64,000 nt of DNA from Liolophura sinensis (lineage: Eukaryota > Mollusca > Polyplacophora > Chitonida > Chitonidae), in NCBI RefSeq assembly GCF_032854445.1, contig NC_088303.1:19661501-19725500 (forward strand), given 5' to 3'. The translations under genes were made by a program, and so were the position numbers. Shown piece after piece: positions 33,701 through 48,700 of this stretch (position 1 is its first letter; each line of letters starts with the position of its first letter). The notes beneath the pieces are model-generated. The model saw only the letters and a program-made list of their open reading frames with translations, ran no database searches and was not told where the DNA came from.

Positions 33701-36700
33701 CTCACTCTCGCTATAGTCATCACTTAACTTTTATGTCACAAAATATAATACTTCATAAATCTGGCTGATTTTGCTTATGGTGACATCAGCTAAATTAACA
33801 TGTTCCATGTCTTATGAACATGTCTTATTCTCAAATGAATGAATACTCCCTTGACACATGCCAGCCAGGTGAGATATAAATTAAAACTTAATTCCAACAT
33901 TTAATACAGCAATCTCTTAAACAGGTAAGTTTATATTTTGAATTTCACATAAAGTGAAGGCCCCGTGTGTAATAGACCTAGGCACCAGGGGTATAGCTTG
34001 GCTGACTTCTGGGGTTTATAGGTATTTTGTTAGCCTGTCAGTGGGTAGAGGGCAGGGATAATTACCTGAACAGGTAGGTAGATTACAATCGGTAAGGCAG
34101 CCAGGTGAACCAGTGATCCCTGGCAGGTTAAGGAACAAAACTGTTTGGTAACAAAACCAGCTCATGTTTAGCCCGAGGGGCGGGGGAAAATGGCTCTGCT
34201 AGGCTGGGGTCAGGTATAGCTTTACTGGCCAGGAATCTTACCCCATTCATCCCATCTACCTTAGCTCCCTTACATTGTCTGTTCATGATACCCTGATCTT
34301 CTATACCTTATACTGCAGGTAATTATATAATCTCAAAAGCCAAAAGCCAGGAAAAAAAAGTAAATATATTTTCCCTGTATCATTATTATGCTGAGAAGTT
34401 ACAACATGAGAGCAAAAAATAGGATCATTCAGTTTCCTTCTTCAGGTGAAACAAACTGATTACACACTGATGATACAAAAACAAAGGCATTTAAACTGTG
34501 TCTTTTTTCTTTATGTATAAAAGAGACACATGAAAGTTTGAAACGTGTCATATGGTTAAACCATGTCTTGTTTTTTTTTCTTTTTTCACAAAATTGTTGG
34601 TTATGATTTAACCACTCTTTGTGCAATAACAATATTAAATGTAAATGTTTTACTTTTTTCCATTTAGTTTTCATTGTAAATTGGTTGACTATATGCATAC
34701 CTGACAAAGGGACCTGACAATGATTAAACTTAGATTTCATAGCACGGCTAACAAAGAGCGTCCTTGTAGCAGATATACGTAGAGTAATTATAACACACAG
34801 GCAAGGTATGCATCCGTGATGGAATTGTGCTTTACATTCACGCAAAACCTGAGCTCAATATGTGCAGTAATTCATCTGAATGCACCAGAGAAGTCATGAA
34901 TTCAATAAGTGGGCTTTTTTTGAGTGGACATTGGCTTAGCCAATTCCAGCTAATTTTTTTTGGCATGCTGAGAATTTGTCATGTCCCTAAGAGGAATCCA
35001 CTTGACCATATAAGGCCACATTATAAACTACTGAATTAGTTTAGTGTACAGTGAATTATAGACTTGATCACTGAGAACCTAGACTGGTACCTTGCTCCAG
35101 GAGGAGACAACCCACTGGTAAGGATCCTTCTGACACTCGGCCAATCGGCAGGGTTTCTCACTGACGTGACGAGGTAGATGATTACAGGCCGAGTCCGACA
35201 AGGATTTGAAACCGTATGATGTAAGACTTTGGCAGCTTAGCTCCCGGCTGTGAACTCCGCTACCACAGCTTACTGAGCACTACAACAACAATGACAAGAA
35301 TTTAATTGTTTATTTATTTATTTTACTTATACGATGGTGCCCAGCATTATGGTAGGAGGAAACCAGGCAGAGCCTGGGGGAAACCCATGGCCATCCGCAG
35401 GTTGCTGGCAGACCTTCCCATGTACCGCCAGCATGTACATCCCATATACACCTCATCTATACCTCACACTGAGGTCTACACCTGAACAGTAATAAGCAAA
35501 CAAAAAGAGGCTGATATTTTGTAAAAGGTAATTATTTGAGTTATTCTAAAGTAACAGCAAAAATCTGACTGGATTTAGTCTGAGGGATGAATTTTTTGCC
35601 AAAAATCTCTACAGCCTATGTCTTTAACCGCTTTGGTGTAAATGATTAACATCGGCGGATTAGCACATGCCAATATGCCAAACACCAAGCAACCATCCAG
35701 CCTGCATAAATTCGTTAATACCATTTATAAACCATAAGTTTGTGCAATGGAGAATGTTTTTGAAACAACCAGATAATCACTTTTATGTACAAGAATAACA
35801 AATGATATTTAACAGTGACAAAATGATTGATGACAGGTGAGAAACACATGAGATCTGAATGTCTCTTTACTGTGCATTCTATAATACTTATAACCTGCCT
35901 TGGTTTAAAACAGTGGACAGAAATAAGTAAAAAAAAAAGGCTCACCTCTGACCATTCTCCAACAACCCAAACTCCGGGACAATCTTGTGTATTGCACCAG
36001 CGCCTCCTGGTGGGCCTAGGCTGACGAGAACACATCCTCTTGTCCACACGACGGTCGACTTTGGATGAGAGTTTCTGTCGACAGCGCACCTTCCTCACCT
36101 GTTTGCCTCCCCCACAGGTACGGCTGCAGGTCCGCCACTCGTACGTCACCCACCTGGTGATAACACAAAGAATAGAGGTCATTTCAAGGTGATTTTTGTT
36201 TTGTGGGATGTAAACGCTGGCACACTCGGTCTTGCACACTCGGTCTTAATCCATAAACATGCAAGCAGCAGTATTACAATAGCTACCCATTAAGTTCGCA
36301 ATATTTAGCCCACCTAACAAAGGATGACACGGATTCCCATTTTAAGTCCATCTCAGTTCTCGTTTCAAATATAGCATCCACATAATCAAACTCAGCAATC
36401 AATCTGGCCTGGTTAGAGTAATTAATTCAATACTTCTGTTTAACTTTCTTTAGATCAATCTCGAGTTTTAGATTGTGTTACTCTTATTTAAAGATTTAAA
36501 ATGAACTTTTTCTATACTAAAAATCTGAAGTTGCACATGGAACAGGTCAAACATTAAGATAATACTCTGATACTCTTTCTAATATGAAATAGCTTAACAC
36601 ACTTTTAGAAATAAAACACTCCTTGACACAAGAAAATACGTACTTTTACATACAAAATGCAGTTTTACATACACATTTGCTCTTTTACATACTAAACACT

Positions 36701-39700
36701 CTAATGCGTACAAATATTCAATTACTACCAATACACTGTTTCCTTTTCCATACAAAATGATATACCGGTACTATTTACATCCAAAAAAAAAAAAAAATGA
36801 AAGAAATTTAAGTGAAATATTCGTGGTTACAACATAAAACACCAAACAAATAAAACAATAAATAAATAAATAAATGTTCTTTCATATATAATCTCTGTTT
36901 GACTCCACCATACCTTGGTTCACAAGGTTGTGTGTTACAGGCCACAGAGCCCTCAAAAGGTCGTCGTTTGGGGTCACACAGTCCAGGGTTGACATGGTAA
37001 CGCTGGTCCAGCCAGCATTGTGCTCTCTGGGTCTGCTCACCTGGGAAACAGCAACAACAACAGAATATTCTAACTCTTGGATTTGCATGTTTAGAAAACT
37101 AGAAGCCTTTCCAAGAAAACAACATCTGAAGTAAGTTGTAAGCAACCAATCTTCTTGTTAAAATACTTTTCTTGCATGAATTTTGACAGAAGAATGTGTT
37201 ACAAGAAGATAAAAATCTATTCACGCACATAGCCTCATTGGTGAAGTCAAGTGCTAGTCAACTTCCATCAGAACCCCTGTTCTGTGAGAAAACTGAAAGG
37301 TTATCATACCTCCTCCACAGGTTTCGCTACAGTTGAACTTTATGGTTCTCCAGCTGTAATAATGTCTGGGTGGGGTGGGGCGTGGCGTGGGGCGGGGGGT
37401 GGTCTTGCGTGGGGCGGGGTGGTCATACTGGTTGGGATGATGAACGCTTGGAGGTGGCTGGTAGTCGTTGTGAGGAGGGTAATGATTGGTGGATCCGTCA
37501 TCAGGCAGAGGTGTTCTCCGTGTAGGCAGGGTGTAGTCATACAGGATACCTGGGTTACGCCCCATCACCAATACCTGAGGAGATTGGGAAAAAAACTGGT
37601 GCTTTGATTTTTTTTTTTTTTGCATTTCAAGCAGTTATATGCTATTATACGGAATGAAATATGTATTTCATAATATATCTAGCAATAATTCAAGACCTTG
37701 TTCACTTTGAGATACTTACTAATTTCCAGTTTGGATCAGTCACATCATAACATTAAGTACATCTAACAGCATGAGGCAGTCTGCAGCTGATCAGTTGAAT
37801 AACATAATGAAGACGTAATGTACAGAAATTAGCAAGAGTACTCTTCCATGAATGACATTTTCGCTGTTAAAACTGCTCACAGCATGATAACACTACAGAT
37901 AGTCTATTTTCCATATTTGACTGGTATTTCACATCATAGCCAAGATGGTGGTCAGTTTTCTAGGTGGAGTAAACCACTAACCTTTGGCAAGTTACCAACA
38001 AACTTTTTCACATTTGATGTACAAATATGCATGTACACGACATTGGTGGAAGAGATGTATTTTCATATTTCCTTGAAAACACCTGCCTTCCACCAAGATG
38101 TTGTGCATGAGCACATATCCATGTACCACACGTATGTGGGACAGTGTGTCAGTAACTTGCCAAAGATTGGTGGTTTATTCCGAGTACTCCTCAATCCTAT
38201 CACTAAAACCGACCACCACTGTATCAGTGAAACATTCACAAGTATGCTGTTTATGAACAACAATGAAGGAAATAAATAACTCCTTGCTCCAAGCCTGAAA
38301 TGCTGATCAGTCTCACCACATGTCTACCTGTACTGCAGCCAACAATGTTAGATGTTCACAGGCATGCATAATATATCTCACCTCAAGAACTATATCCTGT
38401 TTGAGGGGCCCTTTAGCAACCAGGGACTCCTGCATGTTCTGGGTGCGTCTGTACTCGAACCGCACCCCACCCAGAGTGTACACCCCTGGGGGGTCCATGT
38501 TCATGTTACCATTCAGGTAATAATTTCCGTAGATGTCCCGAATTGCGACGTAATTGTGAGAGTAAGTTTCCTCTTTGATATGAATGTGGCGTGAATGCTT
38601 TGGTATAACAGTGATGGGAAAATAAGCTGAAAATAAAAAGGCAAGTGGCAGATGAGTGATGTGGTATAGGATGTGCACTGGAAGACATGGACAACAGCAG
38701 AATACAAATTTGTATCACATGATGTACAAGATTTTACTGTCACAGATGAAAGCCTTGACTCAAAGCAATTACGAATACCTGACAAGATTCATTGTAATTT
38801 TAATCAAAAGAAAGCAGGTTTAACTTGTTTGTTTGTTTTAAGCTGAACATAATTTTGGACATTATTTTTCTCATTACAGGACACAACCTTCACGTGCAGT
38901 ATGTCAGGGAGGTTTCAATGCCTGTCTATAGTGCCATGTCAAAGACACCAAACATGACATCCATCCAACCACAGTTTGTTGACACTAGGCTGACCACACA
39001 CCAGACATGACACCCCACTCAGTCACAGCTTATAGAAACTAGGCTGACCAAACACCAGAATTGTCACCCCACTCAGTCACATTTATACACACTAGGCTGA
39101 GCATATATCAGACATGACACCCCACTCAGTTACATATTACAGATACTATGCTGACCACAGATGACACCCCAGTCAGTCACAGTTTAAAAATACATGTACT
39201 TTAGTGACTACTATTTGGTTATTCCCTATTCTGGGTGGCAATTGAGTAATGGTACAAACACACATGCATTAATTTCAAACATCATTTCAGTTGACTGTTT
39301 TAAGTGATATTTGAGAACACTGTCAGTACATGAGGCTTTCAAACCAGTGTTCTATAAGTATCCATTCACTTACTGCGAAGGCGAGGTTGTGATCGGAACT
39401 CTCCCTTGACAACTCGGCAGGTAGAGTTGTCTCCCCTACATACACCACAGCTGTCCTCTTTGGCATCAGAATCTATGATCATATCACAACCGTAGGACTG
39501 CAACAGAAGGAAATACTTTGATACAGGTAATGGCAAACTGACATACAGATAAGCACACCATGCAAGTGGTCTTCAAGGAAACATTTATAGAACAAAAAGT
39601 ACCACAGACTGCTAGCTTATTCTCACCAAATTCCCACAAATAATGAAAGCAGGAAAGTCAAGGCAGCTTTTCGGGCGCCCAAGTTATACATAGTGTGAGT

Positions 39701-42700
39701 GTGTTTTCAAGTTTAAGTGCGTTTTCTGAATGAATGTTAACTACAAAAATTACCATAAATACATCTAAACATAGAAGGGATTAAAACGACAAATCCTTAG
39801 ATGTAAATTTTCTACTACATTTCCATTATTACCAAAGTACTCACAGGTTTCTAAACATGATACACGGTTCTCAATAAAACTACTGTCTTCTTCATTAATT
39901 TCAACTCAGCTTTCATTTCATTAACAAATACCATAGCTATTTTTGAACCGTCTACCCCTTAATAAATGTAAGATTTATCAGAATACCGTTTTTGGTGCAA
40001 ATTACATTTGTTTAAATGCCACACTGAAATCATAACCTAACACATGCAAGATGAGCACTGACATCAGGCACCATCACCAAGGTAACCACTATGACTGAGT
40101 GTGTGTGTAAGATTAAAGATATTTACTCAAAACTTTTTCCAGGGAGTAATCAAATATAAAATCACACCTGGTTGTTGAGATCTGACACATACTCCATTAG
40201 AGTATGACAAATCTCTTCTGATCTACCGGAGGAATTGATGGCCTGGTTGTGAAGGGGGGCAGGGGGTGGGGGGAGGGGAGATGTTATAAAATGAGAGGCA
40301 TAACACTTATAAATGTCTTAATATGACCAGAGCCCTGGGCCAAATACACTGTGTTTACACACCAAAGTAGGTGTCGCATACTTCACGCTACTTGAGAATG
40401 ACTAGATCCCAAGAGCTGGCTATGCAAATAGAGAGGTGGCTATCTCAAGTGGGGATTGAGTAAGCCGTGTATGGTAAATTGCTCCAAGGCCATCTTCAGG
40501 TAACAGGTCCCCCTCCCCCTACCCATGTAAATTTGGCTACATATCCACAGGTGTGACATCTGACATAGCCAATGTGAATATTTCATACCTATATACCCGT
40601 CTAACTGTTCATCAAGCCACATGTTACAGGTATTTATGTGCACTCTGTATAGGTACAACAGCTACAATAATCTTTGGTGTATGGAGAAGTCTTGTTTGTA
40701 CATTATTACAATTATCTGTTTTTAATCTAAAAATAAAACAGTACGTATGGCTTATACTGTTGGTTTAATTGTTTGGATTTAAACAAGGCCATGAATGTTA
40801 TTTTCTAAAATGGTGTCTCATCCTTGTAACAGGCTGGTCCCAATGCTGACATACCACACTGCCTCACTGTTTTCCTTTGCTCATTCAAGTACACAAATGT
40901 CTTTCTCATCTTCACCAAACTATCTGCGTCTGTCCTGTTTTTAATTGCTCTACATTACAATTATTATCTACGTCAGAGAAGGTTATATTTTTGATGCCAT
41001 TTTTTTGTCTGTCTATCTACAACTTTATTGAAAAAGTTATGCAACGATTTGGATGAAAATTTCTGCACAGGTTGGCCTAGCTTGGGAGGGGATACAGGAA
41101 TTTTTCGAACAATTCTTCACTATCAAGAGAATTAGTACAGAAATGCAACTTTAGCATTGTTTCTTTGTTTGAAGTTTCCACAGCCGTTTGTACATTTTAC
41201 TGGCTGCATGGGGGTAAAGGCTTGCACTTTTGGAGTGCCTTCAAGTTCATGATGTGAAGACTCTAAAGTTATCTTCCATGCAATTATCGATCAGCCATCT
41301 TACCTTACAGGAGCCCTCAACACAGACATCTGGGCTGTACTGATTACAGGGGGTACCATCCTGTACCTGATTGGACAGTGCTGTGATGAAGTCATAGCCT
41401 AGGGCCTGGCAGTACAGCTTACACTGGTCACTCACTGTAACAAAACACAGCGCCGGCATTTAGCAACCACAACTGTACACAAGAAAGTTAATGATGGATG
41501 CCCATAAGCTGGCAACTAACGAATGTGCCTTTAATGAGTGTCCACGATATTCAACAAAAGGAAAACATTTCATGGAAAATTTAATAAACATTTAGCTCAC
41601 ATGTACAGTTAGCTACTTTCAGAAATATTCATGAGTACAGCACAAAACAACAATCAACTATCAATAATTATAAATTATTGTGTATGAAACTTTAAATACA
41701 GTGCCTGAAGTAAACCATTTTGAGTCCAGTGCAGGTAAATGTAAGTACAAAACACAGATTGATGAAATCAAAATACTCACCTTGATTAATTTTTGTGTAT
41801 GGTCGCCACTTGTAGTAGCTGCCATGGAATGGTCGCCTATCATAACGGCGACATTGTAGTGTTCTAAAGTCTTCTTTGCTAGTATCACAATCCTGTCAAC
41901 AAACGCAAAGTTGATGATAAATAAATCAAAGAGTGGAAACTAATACAAGCTTCATGAATATGTCACAACAGGCGGCCAATTCTTGCCACAATCAAAACAA
42001 TATATCAGTACAAATTAATGTTTCAAAAAATAACCCATGTCTGTAGGCAAAAAAGCATTCCACTGCAGGTAATAAACATTAAGTTGTAAAAAACAAATAA
42101 GCCTATATCATTTGCTTGATAAAAAATCATCACCATAATGTTTTTTATCATAAATACTACACACCCGACCCCCAACCCACCCCCCATCACCACTCTGACA
42201 ACTGACAATATATCTGAGATCACATACACTTACATTCATATAAAAAATCATCACCGTAATGTTTTTTATCATAAATACTACACACCCGACCCCCAACCCA
42301 CGCCCCATCACCACTCTGACAACTGACAATATATCTGAGATCACATACACTTACATTCATATAAAAAATCATCACCATAATGTTTTTTATCATAAATACT
42401 ACACACCCGACCCCCAACCCACCCCCCATCACCACTCTGACAACTGACAATATATCTGAGATCACATACACTTACATTCATATAAAAAATCATCACCGTA
42501 ATGTTTTTTATCATAAATACTACACACCCAACCCCCAACCCACCCCCCATCACCACTCTGACAACTGACAATATATCTGAGATCACATACACTTACATTC
42601 ATATAAAAAATCATCACCGTAATGTTTTTTATCATAAATACTACACACCCAACCCCCAACCCACCCCCCATCACCACTCTGACAACTGACAATATATCTG

Positions 42701-45700
42701 AGATCACATACACTTACATTCATATAAAAAATCATCACCGTAATGTTTTTTATCATAAATACTACACACCCAACCCCCAACCCACGCCCCATCACCACTC
42801 TGACAACTGACAATATATCTGAGATCACATACACTTACATTCATATAAAAAATCATCACAGTCATATTTCCATATACTGGTAGTGCTTTTTAATAAAATC
42901 CAGGACCAGTTCTTCAAAAATGAATGAAACGAAACACCCACTTGTATCATAATACCAGTCGCATTCTAATACAAACTAAATGGCACTTTAGTCTAACAAA
43001 TGGCCCCAGGTCTATTCTGGTAGTAACTATGTCAATCACGTCCAGCACAACTGTCACATTTGTCCAAATCATTTACTGCTCACATGACTGATAAGTCTAC
43101 ATATATTTCAAACACCCAATAATGAGTGTGACAGTCTGGACCAAATTAGTCTGCCAACAACAACTTCCTGTTCAAATTTATTCCCATCTGCCATTCAACA
43201 CTCTATTAAAGCTTCTGTCCATGCATTTAACTTTGATTTTTAGGGCAAAATTTGATCTAGTAGAATTGATTACTTTGGCTATGTCTACTTTCACAGTAAT
43301 AAGCTTGACAGGCAGACCGACGAGCTGGCCAGACATTTCACATGGGAAACTTTCCTTAGTTTTTCTCCCAGAGAAATCTACAAATGGCAGACAAAGAACT
43401 TTATGTCTTCAGCAATATATAACCAGGGTATCTGTATGGTGCAATTTCAAAACATTTCAACTTGATGAGAACCGACTTGTCAAAACAAAATGGAGGAAGA
43501 GCTTGAGGTTTGCTTCCTCTGCTAGCAATACAATAAGTAGTCTTTGTGAAGTCCAGCAGGCTACTTTCAAAGTATTATTTTACTATAATCTACATTTACC
43601 AGTACATCAATATTTAAGTAAACTTGTAAATATTTACGGGTGTAAAAGCAAATTTGCTGAAGAAGCCTCCTGACATGTATCTCTATACAAATCGTATGAT
43701 TTTCTCCATCTGTCACGGCTGAATTACTAGTAATCAGACCTGATTCAACATTCACAAATAGTTCACAGATCAATGCACAGAATGATGTTGGCTTAAACTG
43801 ATTGTACCTCCACACTTATAGTTCTGCAAGTTTCACAGAATACTGTTCATTTTAATTATATGGCACTTCGTTTACTGACAGCTCATTCAAGAACTTTTGT
43901 CACATGTACATGTACTTTCCTGGCTTGATTTTCAAGAGCTAAGGTTATAGCTTTGAATTTCAATTATTCACGTTCACAAAAACAGATATATACACATTTC
44001 GCTTATTTGGACAAAAGATACTTTAGTACCTATACTTAACACATCTTGACATTCTAACCATTTAAAATTAATTACAGTGTGCATCTAAGTGGAGAATAGT
44101 TAAAATAAATGGCTTGCATATAATTAAATCAAAAATACTGCAGAACTTCAAACTGAGCACCTTTATTCGGATTGAACTTCTATCTATTCAGTACACCATG
44201 TACATGAAGATCAGAGGGTTACAGACTCCTGTCAATGCTGTTAACTAGGTGTATTTCATATCCATGGAATATATTTCACGCATACTACAAGCACCATTAT
44301 GTTTCAGACCCAGTTTTCCAGTTGATTCCCAGGGTAGAGGAACCTGTCTCCCTGGTCAATTAAGCCTGGGGTGGGTCTGTCTGGCCCTACCCCTGCATGA
44401 TCAGGTCTTTATAGAGGCAGTCAGGTTAACTGGTTGTCACATCTGGTTCCTGACCAAGTCCAGATCAGACATGACTTACAACATGTACATGCCTCTCTCT
44501 ACCAGACTACAGGAGGCCAAGCCTGGGAGCTAGAGCTGTCTGCACTTAACATCAGCATCTACACGGGATGGGAAATACATCTATCATATACTGGGAGTCC
44601 AAAACCCCATGAAATATTTACACAAATTAACTGGCACTGAAAATTCTCCTTGTTCAAAACAGAATTCTTAAAAAAAAAATGCTGGGCAAATGTATATTTA
44701 TTTTGCAAATTTAGAGTCTACATAATTAAATTGTGTGAGAGGCAATTCCTTTATTACCTAATTTATCTATCTGACTGAGAGTTGACAGCCTACTGTGGAA
44801 TGTTTGAATCATACCACCACCGTCAGTTTAATGGGTGAGAGAATCCAGAGTAAACCACAGATTGTTGGCAAGTAACTGATGAACTTTGCCACATGCTGTA
44901 TGTGATGAACAGTTTATCGTCTGCAGAGCCAGCTGAAAAGCAAGTGGTTCCTAACAAACTTTAAATAAGCTAACACCTACATGTTTAAAGTCGACCCAGA
45001 CATCTCCCTCATTGTTACGCAGCTCAATACAACTCAATACAAGTCAATACAATGTGAGATTCACTACAAGGTGGGCAGTAATCTGTCCCCGTTTTTATGA
45101 TGTTGCTGTTGTTGAGTGCGTCTAAAGTACTCTTTCAATGAAGAAAATCCTCTTACTTTGTATCTTATTAGTAGTTATGGGTTGTGTTGTGTGTTTATTC
45201 ATACTTTTGTATCATATGTTAATTTTACTATACGATGAATATCTAACGACCCTGGGTTGACGAGGCACGTGGCGGCAGGGCCTCTCCGATAGATCGCCCG
45301 CCCGCCACAGGTATCACAGGCACAGGTAGCAAATCAGAAAAAACTATAGACATTCATACGAAGAGTGAACTGGAGATTTTGTTTTCCCTTTTGTTCATCG
45401 TAATTGTATTAAGAAATATTTCAGTTTGTGTTATAATCAGCAGTGATATTTTCAAATTATTAACAACGTTTGGGGCTTTGTTCCAGTCATGCTATAAACA
45501 TGTGAGTTGTCCGCCATCTTGACATTTGTAAGTTTGGCAAAGCCTCAGCCTAATTTCAATTTTCATGTGTAAGCAGAGTAATTTGTGGGTTTTTATTTTG
45601 AAAAAACTCATTGACAAACATCATAACAAATGGTCTAAACTGAAAATTACAGTTTGGTTATCCTATAACTGGAGCAGACAAAATGAGGACAGACCATGTG

Positions 45701-48700
45701 AAAAGTGGTGAGGTCACTGATTGGCAGGCTTTTGTACGTGGCAGAACATTTATTTAACAGAACTGCAAATGAAGAAATAAAGCAAAAACAATACAGACTT
45801 CAGAGAAATTCATTTAGTTTAAACCATTCCATTTATGTTATTCAAGACAAAAATCTGTCTTTTTCTCCCATTGGAACTGCTCATAGGGCCTATAGGCTTA
45901 CCAGTACCTAAAGGCAAGGGACAGTGGCCTTGTAGATTACAATAAACATCAGTGGATTTGTCCCCCAACAAGCGCATAATAATGAAGGAAAGACTTTTAT
46001 GTCCAATGAAGTCTCTATAACTGTATCACAGCTTCATGAGTAATACAACATATACGAAACTGTTAACTGCAGATCAAACATTAACTACATTAATTTTCAT
46101 ACTATTTGAGTACGGTATTTGCTTCTTTTAGAAAAATGCATATAGTTGAGGTAATGCATGAGGTATGTTACAGACACCACACATTTATAATTAGGCTAAC
46201 CCTATATTTAATTATCACTAAATATATGAGTGTCAATTAACTGCAAGCATGGTGTATTCCTGACCATACAAACTGCACGTGGCAGTCAACACAAGTTTTG
46301 GAACCTCGTCCACCCAGCCACTATACAGTAAAGTTACCTTAACAACCTTAAATTCTCAATAAATTCGACAATTAAAGTATAACTTCAGATTTACTTTTAA
46401 AAACATAACCCAAACGACTTTGAAGAATAAAATGTATTGTTCAAGTAAGGGCACATATGAACTCCACAAAACATTCTAAAATAACACATCCAGTTTAGAG
46501 AACCACCTCATCTGATACACCAAAACATGCACTATGTGTTGAGGTTTTAGAGTACAGTAGTGCCATGGTTACAGACATAAATGCATGTCACCACAGTATA
46601 GTTACAATCAATTTAGTCTTTACAACTGTTTTGAGGATTAGGGCTCTGGTCTGGTACGATACTATATAGAGTTTCCGACACAGGTCAAGTTTGTTGATAA
46701 AGGGTACTTAAGAGTCAGGTCACGATTAACAAACATTCTTGACCACAAAGACAATTACATGCACGTGGGGGATAAGTACTGGTCACTTCTGATAAACACG
46801 GAATTAGGTGGCCTCAAAACGACCCAGAAACACTGGCAAGAGCATAGAAATGTGATAATAAGCTGACAAAATGGTCAGTTGAAGTCAAAGCTAAGGTAAA
46901 CACTGGGTCATGTGGGAGCCAAAATCAGGTGAGCGTGCACAAGCTGATGGAATTAGGCTAGTTAATAGGTAGGTGGGGATAATACACAGGTAAACACACA
47001 GGGAGTGGTCAAATACACGTGTGCTTTATCTTGGTGTTAATTACAGGTGTTTTTTGGTATAATACAGCTTTTAGTCCACGTCAAGAGTATCAAAATCTGA
47101 GCACCACTAAATTTAATAAGTGGCGTTTTTTTTCATCTGAACACTACACTGTAGGTATTAGGAATATGCTCAAGCTCTGAATTGAACTTACCTGTGTATT
47201 ACAGAGGCGGTAGGACCTGCTGATGCCATTACATGGTTCCCCTCCATACAGAGGCCTGTGTACAATTAGAAAAAACACACCTACAATATCACCTGTAGTC
47301 ATTTATGGAGATCACTGGTAGAAATAAATGAACAGATATTAGTTTCTTTGGCAGAATATTCTTCAACATTTTCAACCATCATTTGGAACCAATATTTTGA
47401 AACATTCTGAGAAAACCATGGGGTATAGTGAAATAATATGCTCAGTTTTATTAAGTTTGTATCCTTAGTGACACAAACATATTATTTTTGGCATCAATGT
47501 CATAATAACTATGCATATATTCCACAGGAAAAAGTGCTTTAGAGGTCAAAAAGTTTGAAATTTACAGTAGTCTGACCCAAGAGTAAAAAAAGAAAGAGTA
47601 AGAGATACATATAAAATTAGTAATTTACTTATTTATTTGGTTGGAGTTTTAAGCCTTACTCAAGGATAGTTCACCTAGCACTGCATAATTACTACCACAC
47701 ATACTTACACATGCACACTGTAGGCCCTGATGTTTGAAAAAAGGACTTGCTAAGGGCATGCAATACGCTAATATTTAAGCATTTGTATGAGCAGTTAGAA
47801 TAAAGCACCAACTGAGGTAAGTTGACAAGTGGCCGTACTTCACCGGTTACCTACGACCATTTACCACTTATCACACTGTTGTCACTGCTCAGGTTTTACT
47901 CTCTATACTGTACATTGTGATTATGTAACATACACAGAGTTCATAACCTATTCTGGATCGAAAGAGTATGTCACTCAAAGGATGATAGTCATTAACGTCA
48001 GGGGTGCAGGAAACTGTGGTGATAAAAACCACTAGCCTCTGGCAACTTACCGACACCTGCGGAGCAACCTCATGAATTTGTATGCATTATGGTGGAAGGC
48101 AGTTTGTTCCTAATAATTTTCAGGTAATACCCCCTGAATGAGCCTACAATCATTGTACTTCTATTATCACATACTGTGGACTGACAGAAGCCTCTAGCTA
48201 AAAAGAAATGAGCCCTTGACCTCAATCAGTAAATGAGGTTCATGTTGGCTTAATCTCTGGTGGCATGTGGAAAGGTCTGTCAGCGGATGATCTCCCCACC
48301 ACCCCTCCCCCCTGCCCCCACCCCCCAGGCCTCTCAGGTTCCCTCTCACTATAATGTTGGCCACCGTTTAATAAGTGAAATATTCTTGATCACGACGTAA
48401 AATATGAATCAAAAAAACAAATAACCGAGATCAACATACAAAATCCCATGCAGACGTACCTTTTTGCGAAAAGCTATTTTTATGTTGTAATAATTGTGAC
48501 CTAATGACTTACCGAGGGTTATCACACCTACGGTCCCGCTGCCTGACTCCACCCCCACAGGTACGGGAACACTCTGACCACACCCCCCAGTCTGACCAGC
48601 CTCCGTTCACAGCCTCCAGGCTGTCCTTCTCAACCCCTCGCCCATTCAGCACACACTGACCCTGGACACACCACTGGGCAAAGGAAAGAAGAGTTCATTA

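Larger units (their letters stand above)
32617..35090 (-). other. ADAMTS intron 16
   Basis: About 2.5 kb, AT-rich, with two adjacent SINE pieces (33345-33690). A 138-codon ORF on the - strand (34429-34845) has no recognisable features. Confidence 0.85.
47256..48512 (-). other. ADAMTS intron 7
   Basis: Contains SINE pieces at 47630-47690 and 48240-48420 and an unnamed repeat-like stretch near 48010-48110. Confidence 0.85.

Noticed and set aside
34429-34845. 138-codon ORF in the sense strand of intron 16
   Set aside because: No splice sites or ADAMTS similarity; the exons on both sides already join in phase.
37848-38279. 143-codon + strand ORF
   Set aside because: Lies in an intron over an apparent dispersed repeat; no motif or initiation context of note.
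42120-42858. Repeated ORFs on both strands of the 121-bp array
   Set aside because: They recur exactly with the repeat period and show no protein features; by-products of a minisatellite.
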